From Branchipolynoe longqiensis (taxonomy: Eukaryota; Annelida; Polychaeta; Phyllodocida; Polynoidae), in assembly GCA_030323885.1 (NCBI GenBank), contig CM059188.1, positions 117,031,974 to 117,095,973 on the forward strand: a DNA stretch of 64,000 nucleotides, in the 5' to 3' direction. Each line of letters begins with the position of its first letter. Position 1 is the stretch's first letter. The position numbers and the translations under genes were made by a program. Below the pieces are notes generated by a model, which was not told the origin of the DNA, did not search any database, and worked only from the letters and a program-made list of their open reading frames with translations. Shown in pieces: positions 9,495 to 20,214 of this stretch.

Positions 9495-9955
9495 CTAGGG
9501 CCGTAATCGATTAACACGCCCCGGGTGACTGGGGTCACCCGAGTCATCAGAATTTCAAATCAAACACTGCGAGTAGAGTTGACAAATACACGTGCCGTGT
9601 GCAAAACGAACTGACCCAAGTAACCCACCTCGTAGCTGGGGTTGGCTATGAGCGATGACGTCACATTTGCGCTGATACCATCCTGCAGGATAACAGCTAC
9701 CATTACCAGTCATACATGTTTTTAAAAAGAATAACTTTGATTAATGAAATGGAAATATAGTTAAACTAGGCCATCATAAAATACCTTAAATCCCATTTTG
9801 CTGTAGTACTATCAGTTATTTAAAAAATAAATAAAATTCCACCCGAGCGGGGAGAAGCATATTTGATTATTCGACCCGAGTCTGTAGGATGTGCGCATGT
9901 GCCAAAAAGTGGCTCGGGTCACCCGAGTTGATTAATCGATTACACTCTAGGTGAT
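9495..9955. mobile_element. MITE-F (hAT-like ends)
   Basis: Inverted ends share GTAATCGATTAA: left CTAGGGCCGTAATCGATTAA, right ATTAATCGATTACACTCTAG. Just inside, both arms carry CGGGTGAC/GGGTCACCCGAG words. No open frame of size. The tips resemble hAT-type ends, but I cannot see an 8-bp target duplication, so the class is a guess. Confidence 0.65.
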
Positions 9956-9975
9956 AGCAATGTAGGATGGATTCC

Positions 9976-10100
9976 ATACTTTTGAGTTTCTGCGATAATT
10001 TAGTTTAAAGTTGATTGTTATAATCTACCTTCCTCGGGTGTGAAGCAACTTACTGAGGATCAGCATTGAAGATATTTGAAGTGAAAACATGCCACATCAA
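9976..10100 (+). mobile_element. MITE-E fragment
   Basis: Shares TTTTGAGTTTCTG, GTTGATTGTTATAATCTACC and ATATTTGAAGTGAAAACATG with MITE-E. It is cut on the right by the 3' end of a minus-strand SINE-A. Confidence 0.6.
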
Positions 10101-10102
10101 TT

Positions 10103-10795
10103 TGTTTGTTTTTGTTTTACATCCTAGCAACAGCTAAGGTCATATCAGGACGGGTACCACCTTATATTTGTTTGTTTATTGGCGTCTTACAGTTACAAGC
10201 AGCAACAACCCACTGGGATACTCTGCATGCACTATGCCTCGATACCCCACTCAGTCACATTATCCTCACCGAACACAGTGGTTAAATCGGTGAAGCGCAG
10301 GCCTCGCGTGTGGAAGGTCGGGAGTTCAGTTCCCAGTCGAGTCAAACCAATGACTTAAAAAATTGATACTTGTAGTTTCCTAGCCTGGCGCTCGACATTA
10401 ACAGAATAGGCGAAGACTGATTAGCTCAGTGTCAGGATAATGTGACTGAGTGGGATATCGGGTCATGGTGCTGGCAGCCTGATTTTCCAATGGGAAAGCA
10501 CTATAGAGTCGCCATGAGTGTGCACTGTCACAAATTGGTACCCATCCTGATATGACCTTAGATGTTGCCAGGACGTAAATCTCCAACAACCAACCAACCA
10601 AGATTATCCTCACACTGAGCTATCCACCCACACAGTCATTGTCCGACCACAGGAGTATCGAACACCAGGCAAGTACTAGTAGCGACAAGTATCAACGCGG
10701 TAAGTATCAATTTTGGTTTCACTCGGCCGGGTATTGATCCCGCGACCTCTAGCCCGGGAAGCTGGTGCTCTACTGATTAGCCCATCCTGGAGCCA
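10103..10795 (-). mobile_element. SINE-A, host copy split by another SINE-A
   Basis: Minus-strand SINE-A in two blocks. 10103-10269 holds the tail and middle (TTTTACATCCTAGCAACAGC, CCCACTCAGTCACATTATCC). 10603-10795 holds the remainder (GACAAGTATCAACGCGG, TTCACTCGGCCGGGTATTGA) and the tRNA head. Part of the tail block is rearranged at 10165-10215. The split is an exact insertion of 10270-10602. Confidence 0.85.
10270..10602 (+). mobile_element. SINE-A nested in SINE-A, with 11-bp target duplication
   Basis: Complete plus-strand SINE-A from head (CACAGTGGTTAAATCGGTGA) to tail (CCAACAACCAACCAACCA). ATTATCCTCAC is present at 10259-10269 immediately before it and at 10603-10613 immediately after it. 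This is a direct target-site duplication as produced by LINE-type retrotransposition. Confidence 0.92.
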
Positions 10796-10852
10796 TGGAG
10801 GAGTAACACATCACAGATGTAGGGATGCACCTGGTCTTCTCTCCAGGTGGGT

Positions 10853-11130
10853 GGTACAGGAGGGGGAGGGGGAGGGGAGGGGAGGGGAGGGGGAGGGGAG
10901 GGGGAGGGGAGGGGGGAGGGGGAGGGGGAGGGGGAGGGGAGGGGGAGGGGGGGTGGGAGGGGGAGGGGGGAGAGGGGGGGATGCGGAGGGGGAGGGGGGA
11001 AGGGGAGGGGGATGCGGAGGGGGAAGGGGGAAGGGGGGGGGGGAGGGGGGGAGGGGAGGGGGAGAGGGGAGTGGGGGATCTGTGTGTGTTTTGAGGGTGG
11101 TGGTGGTGGTGGGGGGGGGGGGGGGTATCC
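10853..11130 (+). repeat. GGGGGA-type G-rich array
   Basis: About 280 bp of G-runs separated by single A or short GAT/GCG, ending in a GGT/poly-G stretch near 11098-11125. Many runs of four or more G make quadruplex structures plausible. Proline-rich or glycine-rich frames here are artefacts. Confidence 0.95.
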
Positions 11131-11219
11131 GTATAGCTGCGAGCCACCCTATGTACCGAAGTATGTCGAACAGCACAGATAAAATCGCAGGTGGATATTG
11201 CTCAGTTCGCACTGGTTTG

Positions 11220-11990
11220 TATGTCTGTGTTACTATCAGTAACACACACATACTTCCTACATATCATGTACTCAGGTACATAGAGACATACACATAGATA
11301 CAGGCACATGCACACACAGACACACTGACAGTAAGACGGACACACAGATAATAAACATATGGGCATACATGCACACATACACTCAAATACAGTGATACAT
11401 GTACACAGGTAATAAACATACATACACATGGACACACATACACACTGACAGTAAGACACACACAGATAATAAACATACATACACATGGACAAACAGGCAC
11501 ACTGATACTAACACACACATGTATAATATACAAACGGATTTTAAGACACAGATGCACATTGACATTAAGACACACACACATATGATAAACACACAGACAC
11601 ATGGACACACATGGATACATGCACTAAGACACACACACAGATGACAAACACACGGACCCATTTACACACAGACACACACATACACACACATACACACACA
11701 AAAACACACAGACACACAGTCATACACACACAGACACAGACACACGGACACACATACATACACACATACACAGACACACACACAGACACACGGACACATA
11801 CATACACATACAGACACATATAGACACACAGCCACACACGCAGACACACACAGACACACACAGACACACACAGACACACACAGACACACACACAGACACA
11901 CGGACACATACAGACACATATAGACACACACAGACACACACAGACACACACAGACACACACAAACACACACACACACAGTGACGCGCACA
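11220..11990 (+). repeat. CACACAGA/CACACATA array
   Basis: About 770 bp of irregular CA-rich units (ACACACAGAC, ACACATACAC, GATAATAAACA), more regular towards the right (ACACACAGAC repeated from about 11820). 11131-11219 between the two arrays is short unassigned sequence. Confidence 0.95.
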
Positions 11991-12175
11991 CACACAGGCG
12001 TGCGAACTGCCTGCTACTTGACCCACTGCTAATGCTATGTTAGTATGGCTAGCTGTGAGATGGAGAGGCTCTGTAAGATCCCTTAGTGTTCGGCCCCCTC
12101 ACTCACCCCCAGCATGAAGATGGATGCGCGACTGCTTTTGATAATGATAGCTCCCCACCGCCCTGTTCGCTCCCA

Positions 12176-12265
12176 CCACACACACACACACGCACACACG
12201 CACGCCCACATGCACGCACACACATACACACACACACATACACGCGCGCACAGGCACACACACAG
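12176..12265 (+). repeat. CA-rich microsatellite
   Basis: CACACA with CACGCA interruptions. 11991-12175 holds no recognised feature. Confidence 0.9.
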
Positions 12266-12414
12266 CCATCATCGCTGAATGGGATTTTTAATGCATCTGA
12301 CACAGAATCACACACACCGCCAAGTCGTCTGCTCGCCATGAACAGCGAAGGCAATTAGTGTTTTGGCGGGGAAAAAAGTGTTTAGAAGAAGTCGGCGGTG
12401 TGGGGGATGATGTT

Positions 12415-12670
12415 TTTTTTTGTTGTTCTGGGGGAGTTTTCAGTCGCATTGGTTCGCTGAAGGCTGCAAATCTGCAGCACTGAATGGGCACCGCTGAAAG
12501 CAGTCCCATGTGGTCCGGCTTCCAATGGCTAGTGGTCAGAGAAATGGGGGGGGGGGGCGGGGGGGGGGGGGTAGAAGGATAAAGCAGCCTAAGAGCCCAA
12601 CCACAGTCCTCTGAGAGGGCAGGGGGAGCCTGGGTGGTTGGTGTAGTTTTACGCCCCAGTCAGACAGACT
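12415..12670 (-). mobile_element. SINE-C, 5'-truncated
   Basis: Same order of words as other SINE-C copies (GAGTTTTCAGTCGCATTGG, GCTGAAGGCTGCAAATCTGC, GGTCAGAGAAAT, CCACAGTCCTCTGAGAGGGC, GTAGTTTTACGCCCCAGTC). A poly-G tract (12545-12570) sits at the position where other copies also have a G run. It stops before the SINE-A-like part. Confidence 0.75.
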
Positions 12671-13075
12671 GGGAGGGTGGGTGGGGAGGGGGAGGGCAGG
12701 GTGTGTGGGCAGGGGCAGGGGCGGGGAGCGTGTGGGGTGGGAGGAGGGGGTGGGGGGGGAGTATAGGGGGGGAGGGGGTGTTTCTAAGTCAAGTTATTAC
12801 CTGCCGGCAGGTGTACATTAAGGGCGGGACTGGGTGTGTAATAACAGCGGCGTGAGGCTGTGCCCGTCTGGAGGGGGAAGGGGAGGTGGGGAGGGGGGTG
12901 GAGAGTTGGAGAGGGGGGCAGATGGGATGAAATTGAAGGGAATGTATGAGGGTAGCGAAGTGAGGAGAAAGGGGAGACGAGAGTGGGAGAGAAAGAGAGG
13001 CGAGGACGGGAAAAGAGGAGTGGGAGAAGAAAGAAGAGAAAGAGGGATGAAAGGGGAGAGACGACGGGAGAATAG
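12671..13075 (+). repeat. G- and purine-rich tract
   Basis: GGGAGG-rich sequence (12671-12785), a short mixed piece, then AG-rich sequence leading into the next array. No gene evidence; long pyrimidine-strand frames are compositional. Confidence 0.7.
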
Positions 13076-13800
13076 AGAGGTAGAGAGGATAGAGAGGAGG
13101 ATAGAGTGGAGGATAGAGAGGAGGATAGAGAGGAGGATAGAGAGGGGATAGAGAGGAGGACAGAGAAGAGAATGGAAAGGAGGATAGAGAGAAGATTAGA
13201 GGGGAGAATAGAGAGAATATAGAGGTGAATAGATGGAAATAAAGTTGAGAATAGAGAGGCGAATAGAGAGGTAAATAGATAGGAGAATAAAGAGGGTGAT
13301 AGAGTGGGTGATAGAGAGGAGAATATAGAGGTGAATAGACAGGTCAATAGAGAGGTCAATAGAGAGGCGAATAGAGAGGTCACTAGAGAGGTCAATAGAG
13401 AGGTCAATAGTTAGAAGAATAAAGAGGGTGATAGAGAGGCGAGTAGAGAGGTCAATAGAGAGGCGAATAGAGAGGTGAACAGAGAGGTCAATAGAGAGGC
13501 GAATAGAGAGGTCAATAGTTAGGAGAATAAAGAGGGTGATAGAGCGGGTGATAGAGCGGGTGATAGAGAGGTCAATAGAGAGGTCAATAGAGAGGTCAAT
13601 AGAGAGGTCAATAGAGAGGTCAATAGAGAGGTCAATAGAGAGGCGAATATAGAGATAAATAGAGAGGTCACTAGAGAGGCGAATAGAGAGGTGAATAGAG
13701 AGACGAATAGAGAGGTGAATAGACAGGCAAATAGAGAGGTCAATAGAGAGGTCAATAAAGAGGTCAATAGATAGGAGAATAAAGACAGTGGTAGAGCAGG
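13076..13800 (+). repeat. 12-bp AATAGAGAGGTC minisatellite
   Basis: Roughly 60 units of AATAGAGAGGTC and variants (GAGGAGGATAG at the left, AATAAAGAGGGTG interruptions). The period is a multiple of three, so the minus strand reads as SIDL repeats over 200 codons. This is an artefact. Confidence 0.95.
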
Positions 13801-13925
13801 GGATAGAACATGGAGAAGGATAGAGATGAGAAGAGAGCTGAGAACAGAAAACAGAGAGCTGGGAACAGAGAACACAGAACACAGAACACAGAAAACAGAA
13901 CAGAGAATAAAGAAGAGAAGTAGAG
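13801..13925 (+). repeat. ACAGAGAAC repeats
   Basis: Short tandem words AGAACACAG and AGAACAGAG linking the 12-bp array and the 5-bp array. Confidence 0.8.
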
Positions 13926-13943
13926 TGGAGTGGCGTCTAGTGG

Positions 13944-14553
13944 TGTGCAGTGCAGTGCAGTGCAGTGCAGTGCAGTGCAGTACAGTACAGTGCTGTGCAG
14001 TGCAGTACAGCGCAGTACAGTGCAGTGCAGTGCAGTACAGTGTAGTACAGTACAGTGCAGTGCAGTACAGTGCTGTGCAGTGGAGTGCAGTGCAGTACAG
14101 TACAGTCCTGTGCAGTGCAGTGCAGGGCAGGGCAGTGCAGTACAGTACAGTGATGTGCAGTGCAGTGCAGTACAGTGCAGTGCAGTGTAGTACAGTGCAG
14201 TGCAGTGCAGTGCAGTACAGTGCTGTGCAGTGCAGTACAGTACAGTGCAGTGCAGTACAGTACAGTGCTGTGCAGTACAGTGCAGTACAGTGCAGTGCAG
14301 TACAGTGTAGTACAGTACAGTGCAGTGCAGTGCAGTACAGTACAGTGCTGTGCAGTGCAGTGCTGTGAAGTGCAGTACAGTGCAGTACAGTGCAGTGCAG
14401 TACAGTGCTGTGCAGTGCAGTACAGTGCAGTACAGTACAGTGCAGTGCAGTACAGTGTAGTACAGTACAGTGCAGTGCAGTGCAGTACAGTACAGTGCTG
14501 TGCAGTGCAGTGCAGTACAGTGTAGTACAGTGCAGTGCAGTGCAGTGCAGTGG
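13944..14553 (+). repeat. 5-bp TGCAG/TACAG satellite
   Basis: About 120 consecutive 5-bp units, nearly all TGCAG or TACAG, with occasional TGTAG, TGCTG or GGCAG. Longer patterns made of TACAG TACAG TGCTG recur, suggesting block duplication. No stop occurs in several frames on both strands, so frames of 180 to 380 codons appear. These are not proteins. Confidence 0.97.
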
Positions 14554-14970
14554 ACGAAATGAAAAAGAGAAGAGTGAGCGAGGCAGGAAGGTGAGTGAGA
14601 GCAAAGGGCTTGGTTGTGATGCAGTTAACAGCATAACTAAATGAACAAACAATAAATGAATAACCATCTAAACTAGTTCCAGCCCGTTGCCTTGCAGAGA
14701 GAGACCAACCAGTCTCCGGTTCTCGTCTCTCCGCCCTCCCCCGGGCGAGGAGAGTGAAGTGGGTTGGCGATAAATCCAAGCCGGCCGCTTTCGGGTGAGA
14801 CCCATCGTACGCTGCCTGACCTTCGCGCGTCACTCTCCAGGGCACGAGTACCAACTTCCGGTTCCGGGTAGAGAGTGGTGGGCGCGTTGCTGAAAAGAAA
14901 ACACAACTTTGTTTTTGTTCTTGCTGAAAGTTGGTTGAAATCCTGGTGTTATGGCAGAGAATGGTGTGAC
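14554..14970. other. GC-rich unique island, unassigned
   Basis: About 400 bp of non-repetitive, CpG-containing sequence (14670-14880) between two simple-repeat arrays. A minus-strand open frame of 77 codons (14673-14906) contains ARRSGSVRWVSPESGRLGF but I do not recognise a domain. It might be a repeat or a non-coding RNA fragment. I do not call a gene. Confidence 0.35.
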
Positions 14971-15840
14971 CTTACCAGCACCACCTCTTTCACCTCCACC
15001 TTCACTACCTCCACCACCAACACCTCCATATCATCCACCACCTCCACCTCCACCTCCACCTCCACCACCACGAACTACCACCTCCATATCATCCACCACC
15101 TCCACCTCCACCACCACCACCACCACCTACCTCCATATCATCCACCACATCTACCTCCTCCACCACCACCACCTCCACCATCACCTCCATATCATCCACC
15201 ACATCTACCTCCACCACCACCACCACCACCTCCACCACCAACACCTCCATATCATCCACCACCTCCACCTCCACCTCCACCACCACGAACTACCACCTCC
15301 ACCACAACCACCACCACCTCCTTCACCTCCACCTTCACTACCACCACCACCACCACCACCTCCACCTCCACCACCACCACCTCCACCACCTCCATATCAT
15401 CCACCACCTCCACCACCATCACCTCCATATCATCCACCACCTCCACTCCAGCACCTCCACCTCCACCTCCACCACCACCCTCCACCACCACTCCACCTCA
15501 CCCACCACCACCTCCACCTCACCACCACCACCACCACCTCCACATCCACCTTCACCACCTCCACCACCACCACCTCTATATCCTCCACCACCACCTCCAC
15601 ATGCTCCACCACCTCCACCTCCACCACGCACCCCCTCCACATCCTCCACCCCTCCATCATTGACTTTTGCACCCCTCACCCCTCCACCCCTCCACCCCTC
15701 CACCCCTCCACCCCCTTCCCCCTTCCACCTTCACCCACCCTCCACCCACCCCTCCACCGCTCCACCCTCGCCACCCTCTCCACCCTCTCCAGCCCTTCCA
15801 CCCCTTCCACCCCCTGTCCACCCCCTCCACCTAAGTTGGA
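14971..15840 (+). repeat. CCACCT/CACCAC array
   Basis: About 870 bp of CCACCT, CCACCA and ATATCATCCACC units, then CCACCCCTCC units to 15840. The reading frames give Pro/His/Thr-rich or Gly/Val-rich strings and are repeat artefacts. Confidence 0.95.
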
Positions 15841-15917
15841 CGTACTGCTGTGGTGCATATAGATTGAGCGGTCGAAATTCTGACAGGAAGTGTGTGAAGG
15901 AGGCAGGAGATGGAGAG

Positions 15918-16018
15918 GGGGGGGGGGGTAAGAGGGAGGGGGAAGGGTGGGGGGGGGGAGGCCACGTATAGCACTAGCAGTACGAGTAGGCTGTAGGGAA
16001 GGCATTGTGGGGCATGGG
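15918..16018 (+). repeat. G-rich tract
   Basis: Runs of G with AGGG words (15918-15960) followed by unassigned sequence up to the GTGTGGGG array. Confidence 0.8.
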
Positions 16019-16260
16019 TAAGTGTGTGGGGTGTGTGGGGTGTGTAGGGGTGTGGGGGTGTGGGGGTGCGGAGGTGTGGGGTGTGGATGTGTGAGGGTGT
16101 GGGGTGTGTGTGGGGTGTACGGGTGTAGGGGTGTGGGGGTGATGGGTGTGGGGATGTGGGAGATGTGTGTGGAGGTGTGGGTATGTGGGTGGATGGGATG
16201 TGGGGGTGTGGTGGGGTGGGGGTGGGGTGGGGGTGTATCCCTGCGGTGCGGGTTAGTTTG
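16019..16260 (+). repeat. GTGTGGGG array
   Basis: Irregular GTGTGGGG, GTGTAGGG and GGGGTGTGG units. Confidence 0.9.
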
Positions 16261-16339
16261 TGCGGATGTGTATGTGGGTGATTATTTGTGTGTACATGTG
16301 TACATGTGCACAAGCATAGCGTGTAGTCATGTGGGGTAC

Positions 16340-16393
16340 ACATGTGGTGTTCGCATGTGGTGTTCGCATGTGGTGTTCGCATGTGGTGTATAC
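16340..16393 (+). repeat. 13-bp GCATGTGGTGTTC units
   Basis: Four near-identical units CATGTGGTGTTCG in tandem, leading into the GTAT array. Confidence 0.85.
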
Positions 16394-16770
16394 ATGTATG
16401 TGTATTTATTTATGTATGTATGTGTATATGTATTTATTTATGTATGTATGTGTGTTATGTATGTATGTGTATATATGTATGTATTTATGGGTGTATATAT
16501 GCGTGTGTATGTGTGTATGTATGTATGTATGTATGTATGTATATATGTATGTATGTATGTAAGTATGTATCTGTATGTATGTATGTGTATATGTGTATGT
16601 ATGGTTGTATGTATGTGTATGTGTATATGTATGTCTGTATGTGTGTGTTTATGTGTATGCATGTATGTGTGTATGTGTGTATGTGTGTATGTGTGTATGT
16701 GTGTATGTGTGTATGTATGTATGTAAGTAGATATGTAGGTATGTTTTGTAGGTATGTATGCTATGTATGT
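16394..16770 (+). repeat. GTAT/GTGTAT microsatellite
   Basis: About 375 bp of GTAT, GTGTAT and GTATGTGT words. Confidence 0.95.
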
Positions 16771-16783
16771 ATGAAGTCACACA

Positions 16784-17550
16784 CCCCTCACCCACCCTTC
16801 ACCCAGCCCCTCACCCCTCACCCAGCCCATCAGCCAGCCCATACCCAGCCCATCACACACCCCTCACACACCCCTCACCCAGCCCTCACCCAGCCCATCA
16901 CCCAACCCATCACACCCCCATCACCCAGCCCTCACCCAGCCCATCACCCAGCCCCTACCCAGCCCTCGCCCACCCCTCACCCACCCCTCACCAATCCCTG
17001 ACACACCCCTGACACACGCCTCACCCAGCCCATCACACACCCCTCACAATCACCCCTACCCAGCCCATCACACCCCCTCACCCAACCCATCACCCAGCCC
17101 ATCACACACCCATCCCAGCCCTCACCCACCCATCACCCAACCCATCACACCCCTCACCAGCCCTCACCCAGCCCATCACCCAGCCTCACCACCCCACACC
17201 CACCCCTCACCACCCTCACCACCCCACACCCACCCCTCACCCCCACCTCACCCAGCCCCATCACGCCACCCACCCCAGCCCTCACCCAGCCCTCACCAGC
17301 CCTCACCAACCCTCACACATCCCTCACCCACCCCTCACCACCCCTCACCCCACCCATCGCCCACCCTCACCCAGCATCACACACCCCTCACCACCCCTCA
17401 CCCAGCCATCACACACCCCTCACCCACCCTCACCCACCATCGCCCACCCCTCACCCAGCCCATCACCCCACCCTCACCCACCCCTCCCTCACCCCCTCAC
17501 CCAGCCCATCACCCAGCCCTCTCCCACCCCTCACCCGGCCCTCGCCCAGG
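16784..17550 (+). repeat. CACCCAGCCCATC minisatellite
   Basis: About 770 bp of irregular units: TCACCCAGCCC, ATCACCCA, CTCACACACCC. No coding interpretation. Confidence 0.93.
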
Positions 17551-17767
17551 AGGGGGAGGGTGTGTGTGTGTGGCGGGGGGGGGGCGACCTCGTGACATGC
17601 CGGTTCAGGTTACGAGACGCCGCGCGAGTGTTGACGGCCGATACTGCAACCCACACCCGCCGAGCTGCTCGGAGCTGTTCGGAGCTGCTCGGGGCAGCTC
17701 AGGGACGGGAGTGCTAATAATAATTCGATATTGTTGATTAGGGCTATGCTAGGCGAACTCCATCGAA
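17551..17767. repeat. GGAGCTGCTC repeats in GC-rich sequence
   Basis: Four units of about 10 bp (GAGCTGCTCG, GAGCTGTTCG) at 17658-17705. A related cluster in inverted form (CCGAGCAGTT, CCCGAACAGC) lies at 22598-22645. The rest is unassigned. Confidence 0.6.
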
Positions 17768-18259
17768 CAAATGCTATGATGTGATTTAAACATAGGCTGA
17801 AGTATTGTAAATTTCAAACAGACTTCAAACTATTTAATCTGTGCTATACATAAATATAAATGTGTGCATATGTCTGAATCCGAAACTACCACTACTACAC
17901 CTGATTTACACGGAGAAGGGCTCACTGGGTTTGTTTCCATGATGCAATCACCATATCCGCCCAACAAAGCGCACACTGAACACGCACGCGCTCGTTGGGT
18001 CTTCCTCGTTGCTGCGCATATTATGCTTATGCTGGCTCTTAATCTTATGCCACATCCCTCTATGCGCTGATGCAGTACACACCCGGAACCAGCGGACTCG
18101 GAACTAGATACACACTGTGAAGTGAGCAGATTATTTGTATTGACCCAAATTGAATGGGCAGCAATTCATAGCGCCATAGCTCATTACGAGGCGTGGTTGC
18201 GCTGAGGGATGTGCGTAAACGAGCGATCCTTGTTGTGATGGTGAAGTGAGGCCTTAGAG
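17768..18259 (+). mobile_element. Element L, copy 1
   Basis: Shares GATTTAAACATAG, GTAAATTTCAAA, TAATCTGTGCTATACATAAA, GTCTGAATCCGAAAC and TTGGGTCTTCCTCGTTGCTG with 44517-44754 plus 45913 onward. The second half (17994-18259) is duplicated at 18534-18809. A 68-codon open frame (17864-18070) has no recognised motif. The type of element is unknown. Confidence 0.6.
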
Positions 18260-18261
18260 TA

Positions 18262-18528
18262 ATGCCTGGCACACACCTCCCGTTTACGATTCACGCACTA
18301 AAACTGACTGCGCATCACGACCCCGACTCGTCCCGTTTCGCGACTAAAACTGCCCGATTCGTTTTTCGAATCCCTTGCGATTTCAGTTTTAACCCCTAAA
18401 ACTGAGTTTTAAGTCGCGAATCGCAAGGCTCTGGTGTGCTAGGGGGTCGCACACCTAACGACTAAAACTCAAACTTATGCGCGAAACGGGCAGTTTTAGA
18501 TCGTATACAGCAGGTGTGTACCGGGCTT
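18262..18528. mobile_element. MITE-K copy 1
   Basis: Palindromic element of 267 bp. Left tip AATGCCTGGCACACACCTCC, right tip inverted (AGGTGTGTACCGGGCTT). TA at both borders. The interior is filled with AAAACTG, CTAAAAC and CGCGAA words on both strands. It lies exactly between two copies of a 270-bp segment of element L. Confidence 0.75.
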
Positions 18529-18533
18529 TAGAG

Positions 18534-18809
18534 TTGGGTCTTCCTCGTTGTTGTGTTTATTATGCTTATGCTGGCCCTTATGACACATCCCTCTACGCAC
18601 TGACGCAGTACACACCTGCAACTAACAGACCTGGAACTAGCTACACATGGCGCAGTGACCAGACTATTTTTATTGACCCAATTTGAATGGGCTGGAGTTT
18701 TTACTAATCATAGCGTTGTAACCCCATTAAAAGGCGTGGCGGGTGCAGGAGGATATTGGTAAACGGGTGATCCTTGTTGTCATGGTGATCTGAGGCCTGA
18801 GTGTTAGAG
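18534..18809 (+). repeat. Second copy of L segment (direct repeat)
   Basis: About 275 bp resembling 17994-18259: TTGGGTCTTCCTCGTTG, TTATGCTTATGCTGGC, ATTGACCCAA, GGCGTGG, GTGATCCTTGTTGT. Divergent enough to be old. Confidence 0.7.
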
Positions 18810-18832
18810 TTTCACCCTGCTCATGGCCAATA

Positions 18833-19588
18833 GACTACATCACGGTTCTGACTGCGCATGCGCTGAAAACGGCGTTGGGAGCAAAGCAAAGGCGTACTGC
18901 CATTGAGTTTACCGATACGCGTAGGGCAAAACTGGCATTTTATTCAAAATAAATAGAGATCCATAACAATTTGGCACAAACATGGATGGAAGGATGCAAT
19001 ATAATAATATAATGAATATGTTTAAGATACAAGTCTCCATAATTAAGCATTTTGAGCTAAGAAACATACAATTTCAGTCACTTTACAGGCTGATGTTTAC
19101 ATCACCATTGATTAGCCAGAAGTAATTCTTGTTCTAAATATTAAAATGTCAAATGTGTCAACAAAAACTTGTTTCAAGGTAATATATAACCAATATCTGA
19201 TTAAACCTACTCATTTTCTATTTCTACATATGTCATTAACCATAGGATATAAATAAAAACATGAATAAAATAAATAAAACTGACTCTGGATATGGCTCTA
19301 ACACTAGTCTGAGTGCCTAGATTTGTCTAAATCTAAATGCACATGGCATAAGATGTGCTGATTATATTGATGTAAATGAAATGATGGATAAAAGATTAAT
19401 ATCTTAATTTATTATATATATTTTTTTAGTTGGTATTCTATGTTTCAAACAAGAGTTGAGATGAGCTGAAACTAGCACATTTCATAGCTGCACCCAGTGT
19501 ATTAGCATTAGCCATGTGCTTCTCGCGGGTTATGTTTTGCTCTAACGTATCCCACAATGCACCGCGCCGCTGGAACCGTGATGTAGTC
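18833..19588. mobile_element. MITE-H copy 1
   Basis: 756 bp with inverted tips GACTACATCACGGTTC and GAACCGTGATGTAGTC, and TA on each side (18831-18832, 19589-19590), as in Tc1/mariner-type insertions. The interior is AT-rich, with the family words GGCTCTAACACTAGTCTGAG, AATGCACATGGCATAAGATG and TTTCATAGCTGCACCCAGTG. No transposase frame. Confidence 0.85.
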
Positions 19589-19631
19589 TATAGAGTCCGC
19601 CGCAGGTTCTGGATAATATGCACCCTCATAG

Positions 19632-19882
19632 CCCTGGTCGAGTCAAACCAATGACTTAACAATTTATACTTGTCCCTTCCTAGCCGGGCGCTCGGCATTA
19701 TTAGGATAGGGCAAGGACTGGCTAATGTGACTGAGTGGAATAGGAGGTCATGGTGCTGGTGCCCTGGTCTCCCAGTGGGGCAGCACTATAAAGTCACCAT
19801 GAGTGTGCACTGTCACAAGTCAGCGCCCGTCCTGATATGACCTTAGATGTTGCCAGGATGTGAAACTCCAAAACCAACTAAC
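19632..19882 (+). mobile_element. SINE-A, head missing
   Basis: Starts in the family body at GGTCGAGTCAAACCAATGAC and runs to the tail (TGTTGCCAGGATGTGAAACT). 5'-truncated and with a small internal deletion near 19725 (GGACTGGCTAATGTGACTGA). Confidence 0.8.
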
Positions 19883-20214
19883 AGTAATACATGCATATAT
19901 ATATATATATGAGTTGTGTTGGGTACATAATATATATATGCACATTTTATTTCAAAGACATGCATGTATAGACGGCGCTGGGTATATATAATATGTATAT
20001 TATGTATTGGTTCATGCGGGTGCATTAGTATGTGAATGTGGCACTATAAGGCTGCATGCCCCAGAGTAGACTTCCACAGTCCCGACACACCACCACAGCC
20101 CCCGGGCTCGACCCCCATTGGACTCCAGACTCAGGCCCTTCTGGTCCTGACCGTGACCCGGGCGTCCCCTTGACCCCGGATGTGACTTGGGCATCATCAC
20201 CCAGGTACTGGCTG
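19883..20214. other. AT-rich then unassigned sequence
   Basis: Short TA runs (19896-19909, 19930-19940) and mixed sequence without recognised features. Confidence 0.5.

Noticed and set aside
13519..14854. Open frames of 305 and 382 codons rich in Cys, Thr, Ala, Leu and His
   Set aside because: They are the antisense of the TGCAG/TACAG satellite and the 12-bp array. The repeat units lack stops in several frames at once.
17864..18070. 68-codon coding sequence
   Set aside because: It lies inside element L, which is repeated at 44517 without the frame being preserved.
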